Positions 24,597-32,981 of a stretch of 54,137 bases of DNA are shown here, piece after piece. The DNA is from a bacterium (GTDB taxonomy: Bacteria; Patescibacteriota; Doudnabacteria; UBA920; VMFF01): NCBI GenBank assembly GCA_021811585.1, contig JAJZOG010000011.1, forward strand, positions 1-54,137, given 5' to 3'. The translations under genes were made by a program, and so were the position numbers. The notes beneath the pieces were generated by a model that worked only from the letters and a program-made list of their open reading frames with translations, was not told the DNA's origin and searched no databases. Each line of letters starts with the position of its first letter. The first letter of the stretch is position 1.

Positions 24597-25457
24597 TCAA
24601 GAAGCTGCCTCCCGGATCCCTTTTAATTTCGCTATGTCTGCCATAACTTTATCATGTTCGGTCTCCAAAATCAAAGGCATTTCCGCGCCGTTTGCACTCT
24701 CCAAGCGCGCCATGAATTTTAAAAATTCCAGAAACCCGCCCTCGCCGATGAGGCCCTCGCCAATGTGGCTGTGCCTGTCTTTTTTGCCGCCAAGCTCTAT
24801 TTTGGAATCGTTGACATGCGACATGCGCAAATATTTCAAGCCGATCTCGCCATCAAATTCGGCAAAAGTTTTATGCGCGCCTTCAGTTGTATTTATGGCA
24901 TAGCCGGAAGCGAAGGCGTGCTGGGTATCAAAACAAATTCCGCCGAATCCTTTGCATTTAATTAAATGTTTTGAAATCGCACCGAGATTTTTAAAATTGG
25001 AACCGATTACCGCCCCCGCGCCGGCTGCGATTTCCAAAAGAAATTCCGTTTTGCCGCTGTAGCCATCCAATGCTTTTTGCAGGCCTTCGACAACCTGCCC
25101 AAACCCTTTTTCTTCGCCGATTTCCCTGTATGTGCCCAAGTGCGTCATCATAAAGCGCGCGCCGAGAAGATTGGCGCGTTCCAGCTCTTCTTTAATTATT
25201 GAAATTGAGCCGTGATATGTGCGGGGATTTGCGCTGCCAAAATTTATAAAATAAGGGGCGTGCACGACGAATTGCGAAAAACCGCAGCGCTGCATTTCGG
25301 CGTTGAAATCCGCGATCTGCTGCTGCGAAATTTTAGGCGCAGGCCCGCCCTGCGGCGAACGCGTAAAAATTTGGAATGTCTCGCAGCCCAGTTCCAAGGC
25401 GCGCGCAGGGGCGTTTTCCGCTCCTCCGGCAATGGAAACGTGGCAGCCAATCTTCAT
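24597..25457 (-). CDS. nfo: Endonuclease IV (AP endonuclease)
   Basis: Zinc-dependent base-excision-repair enzyme cleaving at abasic sites. 286 residues, normal. Starts MKIGCHVSIAGG; later HAPYFINFGS, MMTHLGTY, LLEIAAGAGAVIGSNF, GICFDTQHAFASGY, HVNDSKIELGGKKDRHSHIGEGLIG and LILETEH supply the His/Asp/Glu ligands of the tri-zinc centre. It overlaps the M16 peptidase gene by four bases. Confidence 0.96.
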   Translation of the reverse strand: MKIGCHVSIAGGAENAPARALELGCETFQIFTRSPQGGPAPKISQQQIADFNAEMQRCGFSQFVVHAPYFINFGSANPRTYHGSISIIKEELERANLLGARFMMTHLGTYREIGEEKGFGQVVEGLQKALDGYSGKTEFLLEIAAGAGAVIGSNFKNLGAISKHLIKCKGFGGICFDTQHAFASGYAINTTEGAHKTFAEFDGEIGLKYLRMSHVNDSKIELGGKKDRHSHIGEGLIGEGGFLEFLKFMARLESANGAEMPLILETEHDKVMADIAKLKGIREAAS

Positions 25458-26722
25458 ATGACCAAAGTTCGCTTAAATGCCGCTTTGTCTTTGAACGGCC
25501 CTATGGCCGCCAAATTCAGCCGATCGTTTTTGAAAAGCCGGTTGCTGACGCGCAAAATATCCTCGGCCGTAATCGTATCGTAGCGGGCGTAAACTTCTTT
25601 CGGCAGTGCCGTCTCGCCGTAAAAGGCGAAACGTTCCATCAGCCATTCCAATTTATCGTGGCTGTCTTCCAGAAAAAGCGCGGTGCGGCCCTTAATGAAT
25701 TCTTTGGCGCGCGAAAGCTCTTCCTGTGGAATTTTTTCACTCTTCAGCCGCCGGATTTCATCCATTATGGCGCCCAGCGCCTGCAAAGAATTTTCGATCT
25801 TAAGGCCCGCGTGGATTGTAAAGTTGCCGGCATCCATATAACGATTATTGTAGGCGCTCACGAAATACGCCAAGCCGCGCTTTTCGCGGATTTCCACAAA
25901 GAGGCGCGAGCTCGATCCGCCTCCCAGGATGCTGCCTATCAAACTTGCCGCCTGGCTGTCCGGATCAGTATAATCAAAACCCTTGAAGCCGATGGCAAAA
26001 TGCGCCTGCCTGGTGTCCTTAAAAGTAATCTCAAGTTCCGGCGCTTTCTGGACCTCCAAATTTTTTTCCGAAAGCGGCGCGCGCGCGGACGGCAGCCGCC
26101 CCCAGGAATCCGCGATCTTCCGCATTAATTTTTTTTCGTCAAACACGCCCGAGAAGCCGAGAATTATGTTCGCGGGAACGTAATGCCTTTTTTTAAAATC
26201 CAAAATTCGCGCGCGCGTAAAACCGCGCACAGTTTCTTTCGTGCCCAGGACAGACCTGCCCAAAACCCCCTGAGGCCACATGATTTTTTCCAAATCATCT
26301 TCCACCTGCGCGCCGGGATTATCCTGGTACATGTTTATTTCCTCAATGACCACGCCTTTTTCCTTTTCAATTTCTTCCTTTGCCAGCAAAGGATTTAAAA
26401 GCATGTCGGTTGTAATTTCGAAAATAAAATCAGCGTGTTTTTTTGCGGCGCGAATGTAAAATTCCGTGCTCTCTTTGGAAGTGAGCGCGTTAAAATCCCC
26501 GCCGATTGCGTCGATGGCGGTGAAAATATCGGTTGGGCGCGGGTATTTTTTGCTGCCTTTGTAAAAAAGATGTTCCAGGAAATGCGCAATGCCCATGGAT
26601 TTTTGATTCTCATTCCTGGTGCCTGCTTTCACAAAGACGTTAAAAACAACCGATTCCGAATCAGGTATCGGCAAAGAGAAAACATTCAAGCCGTTTTTTA
26701 GAGTGCGGTGAGAAAACTGCAT
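25454..26722 (-). CDS. M16 family zinc peptidase
   Basis: Processing-peptidase-like (pitrilysin/MPP beta) enzyme, 422 residues, single-chain form. Inverted zinc motif HFLEH at 47-51 (GIAHFLEHLFYKGS) with the distal Glu in the KEKGVVIEEINMYQDNP helix (about residue 125). The second half has GSILGGGSSSRLFVEIREKRGLAYFVSAY, the Arg/Tyr substrate region. No signal peptide, so cytoplasmic. It lies between glyS and nfo, overlapping nfo by four bases; the substrate is unknown. Confidence 0.92.
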   Translation of the reverse strand: MQFSHRTLKNGLNVFSLPIPDSESVVFNVFVKAGTRNENQKSMGIAHFLEHLFYKGSKKYPRPTDIFTAIDAIGGDFNALTSKESTEFYIRAAKKHADFIFEITTDMLLNPLLAKEEIEKEKGVVIEEINMYQDNPGAQVEDDLEKIMWPQGVLGRSVLGTKETVRGFTRARILDFKKRHYVPANIILGFSGVFDEKKLMRKIADSWGRLPSARAPLSEKNLEVQKAPELEITFKDTRQAHFAIGFKGFDYTDPDSQAASLIGSILGGGSSSRLFVEIREKRGLAYFVSAYNNRYMDAGNFTIHAGLKIENSLQALGAIMDEIRRLKSEKIPQEELSRAKEFIKGRTALFLEDSHDKLEWLMERFAFYGETALPKEVYARYDTITAEDILRVSNRLFKNDRLNLAAIGPFKDKAAFKRTLVI

Positions 26723-26780
26723 GCTTTTAATTTATTAACCTCCATTTAATATCTCGAAACCGGCGCACAGCGGTTTTTGT

Positions 26781-28178
26781 TTAACTGCCCAATTTCCCCT
26801 CAAAATATTTTACCAACCCCGTTATATTAACCCTTTCCTGCTGCATGGTGTCGCGGTCGCGCACAGTGACATCGCCTTTTTCCAGGCCTTCAAAATCCAC
26901 AGTCACGCAATAGGGAGTGCCTATTTCGTCCTGCGCATAATAGCGTTTCCCTATGTTGCCGCGGTCATCCCAGGCAACCATAAAATTCTTGCTCAAAAGC
27001 CCGTAAATTTCCTTGGCTTTTTCAACCAAAGCCGGCTTGTTTGCCAAGAGCGGAAACACCGCCGCTTTATACGGCGCGAGAGCGGGCTTAAGCTTAAGCA
27101 CGATGCGGCCATTTTCTTCGGCATAAGCATCAAGCATAACCATTGCCATCAGGCGGTTGATGCCGACCGCCGGCTCAATGACATGGGGCACGAATTTGCG
27201 GCCCGAGAGAGGATCTGTGTAGGAAAGGTCGACTCCGGAAAATTTCATGTGCTGGGTCAAATCATAATCCGTCCTGTACGCCAAACCCCAAAGCTCTTTG
27301 AAGCCGAACGGGAATTTATATTCCAAATCCTCGGTACGCTTGCTGTAAAAGCTGCGCTCTTCATCGCCGTGCTCGCGCCAGCGGAGATTTTCCGCGCGCA
27401 CGCCCAGCCGGCCCGTAACAAATTTCCAAAGCTCGCCTTTCCATTCTTCAAATAACTTTTGCCAATCGCTTGCCTCCGGATCAAAAAAATATTCTATTTC
27501 GCCCTGCTCGAATTCCAGGGTGCGGTAAATAAAATTGCCTTTTGTGATTTCATTGCGAAAGCTCTTGCCTATCTGGCCGACGCCAAACGGCAGGCGCAGG
27601 CGCGTGGAATCCAAAATATTTTTAAAAGCCACGAAAATGCCTTGCGCGGTTTCTCCGCGAAGGTATGCTTTTGACTGGTTCTCCGGCACAATGCCTATAT
27701 TGGTTTCGAAAAGCAGGTTGAATTTGCGCACAGGAGTCCATTCGCGCTTGCCGCAAACAGGGCATGGAATTTTATTTTCACGGATAATTTTATCCAATTC
27801 CTCAACCGACTTTCCTTCAACGCTTGCCTTCTCCCCTTTTGCCTCGAAAAAATTTTCAATAAGATGGTCGGCGCGGGTGCGATTTTTGCAGTGCCTGCAA
27901 TCAATCATGGCATCGGCGAGATTGGCCGTGTGCCCGGATGCTTCCCAAACCTTGGGATGCAGAATTATGGAAGAATCCAAGCCAACCATATCCTGGCGCG
28001 CGCGCACAAAAGTATTCCACCAGGCGTTTTGGATATTGCGCTTAAGCTCCACGCCCGCCGGGCCGTACTCGTAAGAATTCGCCAGGCCGCCGTAAATTTC
28101 ACTTCCGAGGAAAACAAAGCCGCGCCTTTTCGCCAGCGAAGTGATTTTTTCCATGAGGTTGTTTTCTTTTTCCGCCAT
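26781..28178 (-). CDS. glyS: Glycyl-tRNA synthetase, dimeric class II type
   Basis: 465 residues, related to the single-chain alpha2 enzyme (also called GlyQS). Start region LAKRRGFVFLGSEIYGGLANSYEYGPAG, GETAQGIFVAFKNILDSTRLRLPFGVGQIGKSFRNEITKGNFIYRTLEFEQGEIEYF (motif 2), and GINRLMAMVML for motif 3, then the anticodon-binding domain. Two CxxC-type pairs (CRHC near 93-96 and CPVCG near 140) suggest a zinc-binding insertion. It lies between tgt and the M16 gene. Confidence 0.95.
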   Translation of the reverse strand: MAEKENNLMEKITSLAKRRGFVFLGSEIYGGLANSYEYGPAGVELKRNIQNAWWNTFVRARQDMVGLDSSIILHPKVWEASGHTANLADAMIDCRHCKNRTRADHLIENFFEAKGEKASVEGKSVEELDKIIRENKIPCPVCGKREWTPVRKFNLLFETNIGIVPENQSKAYLRGETAQGIFVAFKNILDSTRLRLPFGVGQIGKSFRNEITKGNFIYRTLEFEQGEIEYFFDPEASDWQKLFEEWKGELWKFVTGRLGVRAENLRWREHGDEERSFYSKRTEDLEYKFPFGFKELWGLAYRTDYDLTQHMKFSGVDLSYTDPLSGRKFVPHVIEPAVGINRLMAMVMLDAYAEENGRIVLKLKPALAPYKAAVFPLLANKPALVEKAKEIYGLLSKNFMVAWDDRGNIGKRYYAQDEIGTPYCVTVDFEGLEKGDVTVRDRDTMQQERVNITGLVKYFEGKLGS

Positions 28179-28241
28179 ACTTTAAAAATTATACTTTATC
28201 CCCGGCGCTCGCGCAATTTGCGGCGGGCAGCCGGATGGGTT

Positions 28242-29390
28242 TCATATGTTTTTGAAATTCTCGCAAAGCTCTTCAAAATAGTCGTATTCGATTGCGGTGC
28301 GGATCTTTTTCATTAAATTCAAATAAAATTTGAGATTGTGCATGGTCGCCAGGCGGATTGCCAGCGGCTCTTCCGCGGAAAAAAGATGGCGCAGGTATGC
28401 GCGCGTATGGTTCAGGCACCCGTAGCAATCACAGGTGGAATCAACGGGCGCAAAATCCTCGGCAAATTCCTGCTTGCGGATATCCATGGTCGAGTAGGCG
28501 TCTTTTCCGTTTTCTGTTTTTGATGAAATATAGAGCCGCCCGTGCCTTGCCTCGCGCGTCGGAATCACGCAATCAAAAGTGTCGCAGCCGCGCGCGGCTG
28601 CCCGGACAATATCATACGGCGTGCCCACGCCCAGCAAATGCTTTGGCTTCTCTTCTTCCAGGTGCGGCACGGCATATTCAACCGCTTTGAGCATTTCTTC
28701 CGCCGGCTCCCCGACCGCAACCCCGCCAATGGCGTATCCGGGAAAATCCAATGCGCGCATTTGCTCCGCGCTTTTTTTGCGCAAATCCGCAAAACTCGCG
28801 CCCTGCACAATTCCCCAAAGTTTTTGCCCTGGGTTCAAAGGATCGCCGCTTTTCATTATCCGCGAATTTTCCGCAAGCGCGCGCTCCGCCCACGCGCGCG
28901 TGCGCTCGATTGCTTCCAATGTCCTTTGCCGCTCAAACGGATACCCCGGAAAATCATCCAAAATTAAAGCGACATCGCTTCCCAAGTTCGCCTGTATATC
29001 AACGGAAATTTCCGGCGAGAGCATGCTTTGCCTGCCGTCCAAATCAAACTGGAATAAAACCCCGGCATCGGTTGTCTTGCGCATTTTCGCAAGCGAAAAA
29101 ACCTGGTATCCGCCGCTGTCGGTGAAAATGGCGTTCTTCCAGTTCATAAACCTGTGCAATCCGCCGGCTTTATAGATGAGGCCGTCGCCGGGCCTTTGCC
29201 AAAGGTGGTAAGTGTTTGCCAAAATCATGTCAGCGCCCCAGAATTTTAGCTCCTCGGAAGTGACGCTTTTGACAGTTCCTTTTGTGCCGATGGGCAAAAA
29301 CGCCGGCGTCTGCACATCGCCGTGCGCAGTATGCAAAACCCCGCGCCGCGCGCGGGATTTGCTGTTGGTTTTTAAAATTTCAAAATACAT
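28242..29390 (-). CDS. tgt: tRNA-guanine transglycosylase
   Basis: Exchanges G34 for preQ1 or queuine in tRNAs with GUN anticodons. 382 residues. Nucleophile region LDDFPGYP and DSGGYQVFSLAKMRK, GGVAVGEPAEEM, MGVGTP-like LGVGTPYDIV, DCVIPTREARHG, and the zinc site CDCYGCLNHTRAYLRH plus a distal His. No queuosine biosynthesis gene (queC/D/E/F) is in the window, so precursor salvage is possible. Same strand as glyS and the pnp operon. Confidence 0.96.
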   Translation of the reverse strand: MYFEILKTNSKSRARRGVLHTAHGDVQTPAFLPIGTKGTVKSVTSEELKFWGADMILANTYHLWQRPGDGLIYKAGGLHRFMNWKNAIFTDSGGYQVFSLAKMRKTTDAGVLFQFDLDGRQSMLSPEISVDIQANLGSDVALILDDFPGYPFERQRTLEAIERTRAWAERALAENSRIMKSGDPLNPGQKLWGIVQGASFADLRKKSAEQMRALDFPGYAIGGVAVGEPAEEMLKAVEYAVPHLEEEKPKHLLGVGTPYDIVRAAARGCDTFDCVIPTREARHGRLYISSKTENGKDAYSTMDIRKQEFAEDFAPVDSTCDCYGCLNHTRAYLRHLFSAEEPLAIRLATMHNLKFYLNLMKKIRTAIEYDYFEELCENFKNI

Positions 29391-29398
29391 GAATTAAG

Positions 29399-29935
29399 TT
29401 AAAGGCGCGCCTCGCGAGTGTCGCGTTCGGCGTCTCGCTGTTTGCCCCTTTGCGTTTGCCAATACCTTTCTTCGCGCAAATTTGGCTTGTAAGCTTCGCT
29501 TTTTGCCCGCTCAATCTTATCCGTATTCGGCCGGTCTAAAAGTTCCTCGCGCATGTCCTCTTGTTCTTGCTCTGTGGTATGCTCCTGGCCAACCGCCATA
29601 TTAAACGCTTCAAGTTCGCCCGCAAATTGCCGCGGATCAATTTCTGAAACCGGCTTTGCCTCGGCCTCAAAAAGCTTATCCATCATTTCTTTGGCTTTAT
29701 GACTCCTGAATTGCGCGCTTATTAACTTACGGGCAACTTCCATTACCGCGCTCGGATTTTTTAAAGCATCCCGCAAAGTCCTTATCTTATAAAGCAGTTC
29801 CATCCTGTCTTCCTGCGGCAGTTCCGCGAATTGGTTAGCTGCTTCCCTGAATTTCGGGCCAAGCTTCTTTGATTCGCTGTCGCTTAACTGCCCCGTGGGA
29901 TTAAAGGGCGCTTCCCTTCGAAAGAAATTTCTCAT
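29399..29935 (-). CDS. Hypothetical helical cytoplasmic protein
   Basis: 178 residues, not recognised. Soluble, highly charged and mostly helical: FREAANQFAELPQEDRMELLYKIRTLRDALKNPSAVMEVARKLI reads as two amphipathic helices, and the C-terminal 60 residues are Arg/Glu/Gln-rich and likely disordered. No signal peptide or membrane segment. It sits 33 bases after the pnp stop and 8 bases before the tgt start, so it is part of the rpsO-pnp-tgt transcription unit. Confidence 0.6.
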   Translation of the reverse strand: MRNFFRREAPFNPTGQLSDSESKKLGPKFREAANQFAELPQEDRMELLYKIRTLRDALKNPSAVMEVARKLISAQFRSHKAKEMMDKLFEAEAKPVSEIDPRQFAGELEAFNMAVGQEHTTEQEQEDMREELLDRPNTDKIERAKSEAYKPNLREERYWQTQRGKQRDAERDTREARL

Positions 29936-29968
29936 GCATTTTTATTTAATGGTTATCTCAATTTAATT

Positions 29969-32272
29969 TTACTCTTTTCGCCTGAAAAAGCCACTGCGCC
30001 GCCCGTTCTGCCGGTCTTGCTGGCGGTCTCTGGGGTCCCTATCATAACGCCTGCCATTGCCATTGCCGCCGGCATCATTCCCGCCGCGGCCATTCCCGTT
30101 TCCCGCATCTTTTGCAAAAGGCCTGTGCGTAAGGTTAATCCTGCCTTGCGAATCAATTTCTTTTACCAGGACTTTTATGATATCTCCGACATGCACAACA
30201 TCATGAACATTCTCTACCCTGCTGTTCGCAAGCTCGGAGACATGCACCAGGCCTTCCTGCCCGGGCACAAGCTCCACAAACGCGCCAAAATTCATAATGC
30301 GCGTAACTTTTCCGTCGAAAACCTCGCCCGGCGCTATTTCCCGCACAATATTCTTAATCCATGCGACCGCTTTTTCGGATGCTTCGGGATTTGTGGAAGT
30401 CACCATCACCAAGCCGCTGTCTTCAATATCAATTTTAACTCCTGTCTCCGCGATAATGCCGTTGATTGTCTTTCCGCCCGAGCCGATAACCTCGCGGATT
30501 TTTTCCGGATTAATGGTAAAGGAAACAATTCTCGGCGCATAAGGGGAAAGGTCTGGCCGCGGCGCGCTTATTGCTTCTTTCATCTTGGAAAGAATATGCA
30601 TGCGCCCGGGCTTTGCCTGCCTTATAGCATCGCTTAAAATTTCGAAAGGCAAACCTTTTACTTTCATATCCAATTGCAAAGCAGTAATCCCGTTTTCGCT
30701 TCCCGCAACTTTAAAATCCATATGCCCGTTGAAATCTTCAATGCCGGCAATATCCGTGAGCACTTTATACTTGCCTGTTTCCTCGTCATAAACCAAGCCC
30801 ATGGCAACGCCGCCAATCATTTCGCGAATTTTTACGCCAGCGTCCATGAGGGCAAGCGTTGAACCGCATGTTGAAGCCATGGAAGTTGAGCCGTTCGAAG
30901 AGATTGCCTCGGAAACCAGGCGCATGGTGTAAGGAAATTCCTCTTGAGGGGGAATCACAGGCAAAAGTCCGCGCTCGGCAAGGGCGCCGTGCCCGATTTC
31001 CCTGCGGCCCGGGCCGCGGATAGGAACAACTTCGCCCGTGGAATATCCGGGCATATTATAATGGTGGATGTAACGTTTGGGCGTTCCGGCTTCCGGATCT
31101 TCCATGCCGTCCAAGAGCTGTTCATCGCCCTTGGATCCGAGCGTCACGGTTGTGAGCACCTGGGTTTCGCCTCTTGTGAAAAGCGCGGAACCGTGCGTGC
31201 GCGGCAGAACGCCGACTTCGCAAGCCACTTTTCTGGTTTCATCCAATTTGCGGCCGTCCACGCGGCGCTCATGTTCCAAAATATTTTTTTGGAGCACTTT
31301 TTTCATGAGCTTATCCAGTGATTCGGCAACTTCTTTTTTCAGTTCTTTTTCTTCCAAAAGTTCGGAGGCATCAATCGCCGAAGGGGCTTTTGTGCCGTCG
31401 TTTGCGCCTTTCAGGAATTCGCTTTTAAGCGCCTCGTAAATTTCATCTTCAAATTTCTTGGTGTTCTGCTCGCGCTGGTCCTTATCGGCAACATACAAAA
31501 CCGCCTCAATTTTTTCGCGGCCTGCCAGGGCCGAGACCTTTTCAAAAATAACCTTATTAATTTCCACGCGTACAATTTCAGATTTCGGCTTGCCCGCCTC
31601 TTTGGCAAAATCATTTTGCAGTTTGCAAAGCTCGCCAAGATATTTGCGGGCAAAATCAAGGCCGCCAATCATATCCTCTTCGGGAATGATATTTGCCCCG
31701 GCTTCAACCATGACTATCCGTTCTCCGGTTCCGGAGACAATTAAATCCAAAGCAGAGGTCTCCAATTGCGCGCGGCTCGGGTTCAAAATATATTCTCCGC
31801 CAATCTTCCCGACGCGCACCGCGGCAATAGGGCCGCCAAACGGGATGTCGGAAATTGCCAGCGCGGCGGAAGCGGCATTCACCGCCAAAATATCGGCCTC
31901 GTTTTCTCCGTCAATGGAAAGAATCGTGGCAACAACCTGCACGTCATTGCGCATGCCTTCGGGAAACATGGGGCGAATGCTTCGGTCAATGACGCGGCCC
32001 GAGAGAATCGCCTCTTCGCTGGCCCTGCCCTCGCGCTTAACCCACCTGCTTCCTTTTATTTTTCCCGCGGCATAAAGGCGCTCTTCGTAATCAACCAAAA
32101 GCGGGAAAAAATCCATGCCGTCGCGCGGATTTGGCGACATTACCGCTGTCGCCAAAACAACCGTATCTCCGGTGCGCGCAAGAACAGAGGCATTGGCCTG
32201 CTTGGCCATGCGCCCTGTTTCAAACTGCACTTCCTTATCTCCGATTTTCGAAGATATTTTTTTGACGTCCAT
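29969..32272 (-). CDS. pnp: Polynucleotide phosphorylase
   Basis: 3'-5' phosphorolytic exoribonuclease of the degradosome. Start chosen at 32272 (MDVKKISSKIGDKEVQFETGRMAKQANASVLARTGDT): AAAGGAA lies upstream and this matches PNPase starts; the frame extends 32 more codons without similarity. 767 residues with two RNase PH domains (PNPRDGMDFFPLLVDYEERLYAAGKIKGS; FTRGETQVLTTVTLGS), the KH domain (IREVIGSGGKTINGI) and an S1 domain (GEVFDGKVTRIMNFGAFVEL), then a Gly/Asn/Arg-rich RNA-binding-like tail. It follows rpsO, the standard order. Confidence 0.96.
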   Translation of the reverse strand: MDVKKISSKIGDKEVQFETGRMAKQANASVLARTGDTVVLATAVMSPNPRDGMDFFPLLVDYEERLYAAGKIKGSRWVKREGRASEEAILSGRVIDRSIRPMFPEGMRNDVQVVATILSIDGENEADILAVNAASAALAISDIPFGGPIAAVRVGKIGGEYILNPSRAQLETSALDLIVSGTGERIVMVEAGANIIPEEDMIGGLDFARKYLGELCKLQNDFAKEAGKPKSEIVRVEINKVIFEKVSALAGREKIEAVLYVADKDQREQNTKKFEDEIYEALKSEFLKGANDGTKAPSAIDASELLEEKELKKEVAESLDKLMKKVLQKNILEHERRVDGRKLDETRKVACEVGVLPRTHGSALFTRGETQVLTTVTLGSKGDEQLLDGMEDPEAGTPKRYIHHYNMPGYSTGEVVPIRGPGRREIGHGALAERGLLPVIPPQEEFPYTMRLVSEAISSNGSTSMASTCGSTLALMDAGVKIREMIGGVAMGLVYDEETGKYKVLTDIAGIEDFNGHMDFKVAGSENGITALQLDMKVKGLPFEILSDAIRQAKPGRMHILSKMKEAISAPRPDLSPYAPRIVSFTINPEKIREVIGSGGKTINGIIAETGVKIDIEDSGLVMVTSTNPEASEKAVAWIKNIVREIAPGEVFDGKVTRIMNFGAFVELVPGQEGLVHVSELANSRVENVHDVVHVGDIIKVLVKEIDSQGRINLTHRPFAKDAGNGNGRGGNDAGGNGNGRRYDRDPRDRQQDRQNGRRSGFFRRKE

Positions 32273-32341
32273 CAAATTCCTTTCAATTTTCCTTGTCCTC
32301 CGCAATTCTCTTCGAAAACGGAGCCGGACGTCATTTGCAAT

Positions 32342-32373
32342 CATGTTTGGCTTTAGGGCAAAAGCCAAACATG
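32342..32373 (-). promoter_or_regulatory. Hairpin in the pnp leader
   Basis: Perfect 13-bp stem, CATGTTTGGCTTT (32342-32354) with 32361-32373, 6-base loop, between rpsO and pnp. It has no T-tract, so termination is unlikely. In E. coli a hairpin at this very place is cleaved by RNase III and is the target of PNPase autoregulation; an equivalent role here is inference. A weaker CTCCG/CGGAG stem (32298-32323) lies between it and the pnp start. Confidence 0.5.
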
Positions 32374-32404
32374 GCTGCCAACAACGCCCGTTTTAGAAAA
32401 TTCA

Positions 32405-32427
32405 AGCCGCGGCAAATTGCAGCGGCT
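32405..32427 (-). terminator. Weak stem-loop after rpsO
   Basis: AGCCGC (32405-32410) pairs with GCGGCT (32422-32427), seven bases after the rpsO stop; TTGAATTTTC follows on the minus strand. The short stem and broken T-run suggest partial termination or 3'-end protection rather than a full stop before pnp. Confidence 0.35.
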
Positions 32428-32433
32428 CCTTAA

Positions 32434-32700
32434 TTACTTTTTAAGCTTCAATTTTTCAGCCAATTTTTCGTACCTTTTCTCGTCTTCGGATTTAAGGTAG
32501 CGAAGCAAGCGCCTGCGGTTGCCGACCATCTGCAAAAGCCCTCTGCGGCTGTGGTTGTCCTTGCGGTGGACTTTCAAGTGCTCGGAAACCTGGTCAATCT
32601 CTTTTGTTAAGATTGCGATTTGCACTTCAGGAGATCCGGTGTCATCTTTGTGAACCTGAAATTTCCTGATAAGCGCGTCTTTTTCTTTTTTCGAAAGCAT
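32434..32700 (-). CDS. rpsO: 30S ribosomal protein S15
   Basis: 88 residues, normal size. [57 protein letters not shown] is the universally conserved core contacting helices 20-22 of 16S rRNA. S15 often represses its own mRNA through a structured leader; here the leader is about 160 bases and contains two clear hairpins. Followed by pnp. Confidence 0.97.
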   Translation of the reverse strand: MLSKKEKDALIRKFQVHKDDTGSPEVQIAILTKEIDQVSEHLKVHRKDNHSRRGLLQMVGNRRRLLRYLKSEDEKRYEKLAEKLKLKK

Positions 32701-32746
32701 GTCGCTCCAATATGCGGGAATCGCCTGCGCCTTGTGCTAAAGCGCT

Positions 32747-32816
32747 GCGGACATTCCGCGCCTGTCTGCACGATTAATCGCGTAAGCTGCCGGCCAGATT
32801 GCCCGTAAGCCGCAGC
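32747..32816 (-). promoter_or_regulatory. Structured rpsO leader
   Basis: Two stems in the leader between promoter and rpsO: GCGGA/TCCGC (32747-32751 with 32755-32759, 3-base loop) and GCTGC-c-GGC with GCC-GCAGC (32786-32794 with 32809-32816). Structured rpsO leaders that bind S15 have evolved repeatedly in bacteria; this is a candidate by position only. Confidence 0.4.
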
Positions 32817-32870
32817 AACGAAATTAACGTGGAATTAAATAATTGTTAAAAGCATTTCAATGCCGTCTAT

Positions 32871-32900
32871 ATTTTAACACGAATGCCGCCCGGGTTGCAA
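32871..32900 (-). promoter_or_regulatory. Promoter of rpsO-pnp
   Basis: Minus strand TTGCAA (32895-32900), 18-base spacer, TAAAAT (32871-32876). Initiation near 32864 gives a leader of about 160 bases for rpsO. Back-to-back with the plus-strand promoter for the Xer gene, the -35 boxes 10 bases apart. Confidence 0.6.
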
Positions 32901-32910
32901 ATCACGGCTT

Positions 32911-32939
32911 TAGACAAATCTTTTTTTAATTCCTATACT
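32911..32939 (+). promoter_or_regulatory. Promoter of the Xer recombinase gene
   Basis: TAGACA (32911-32916), 17-base spacer, TATACT (32934-32939), one mismatch in each hexamer. Initiation near 32946, about 36 bases before the ATG at 32982. Confidence 0.65.
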
Positions 32940-32981
32940 ACCCATGTCGCATAATATTTTCGAACCTAAGCCGAAACCTGC

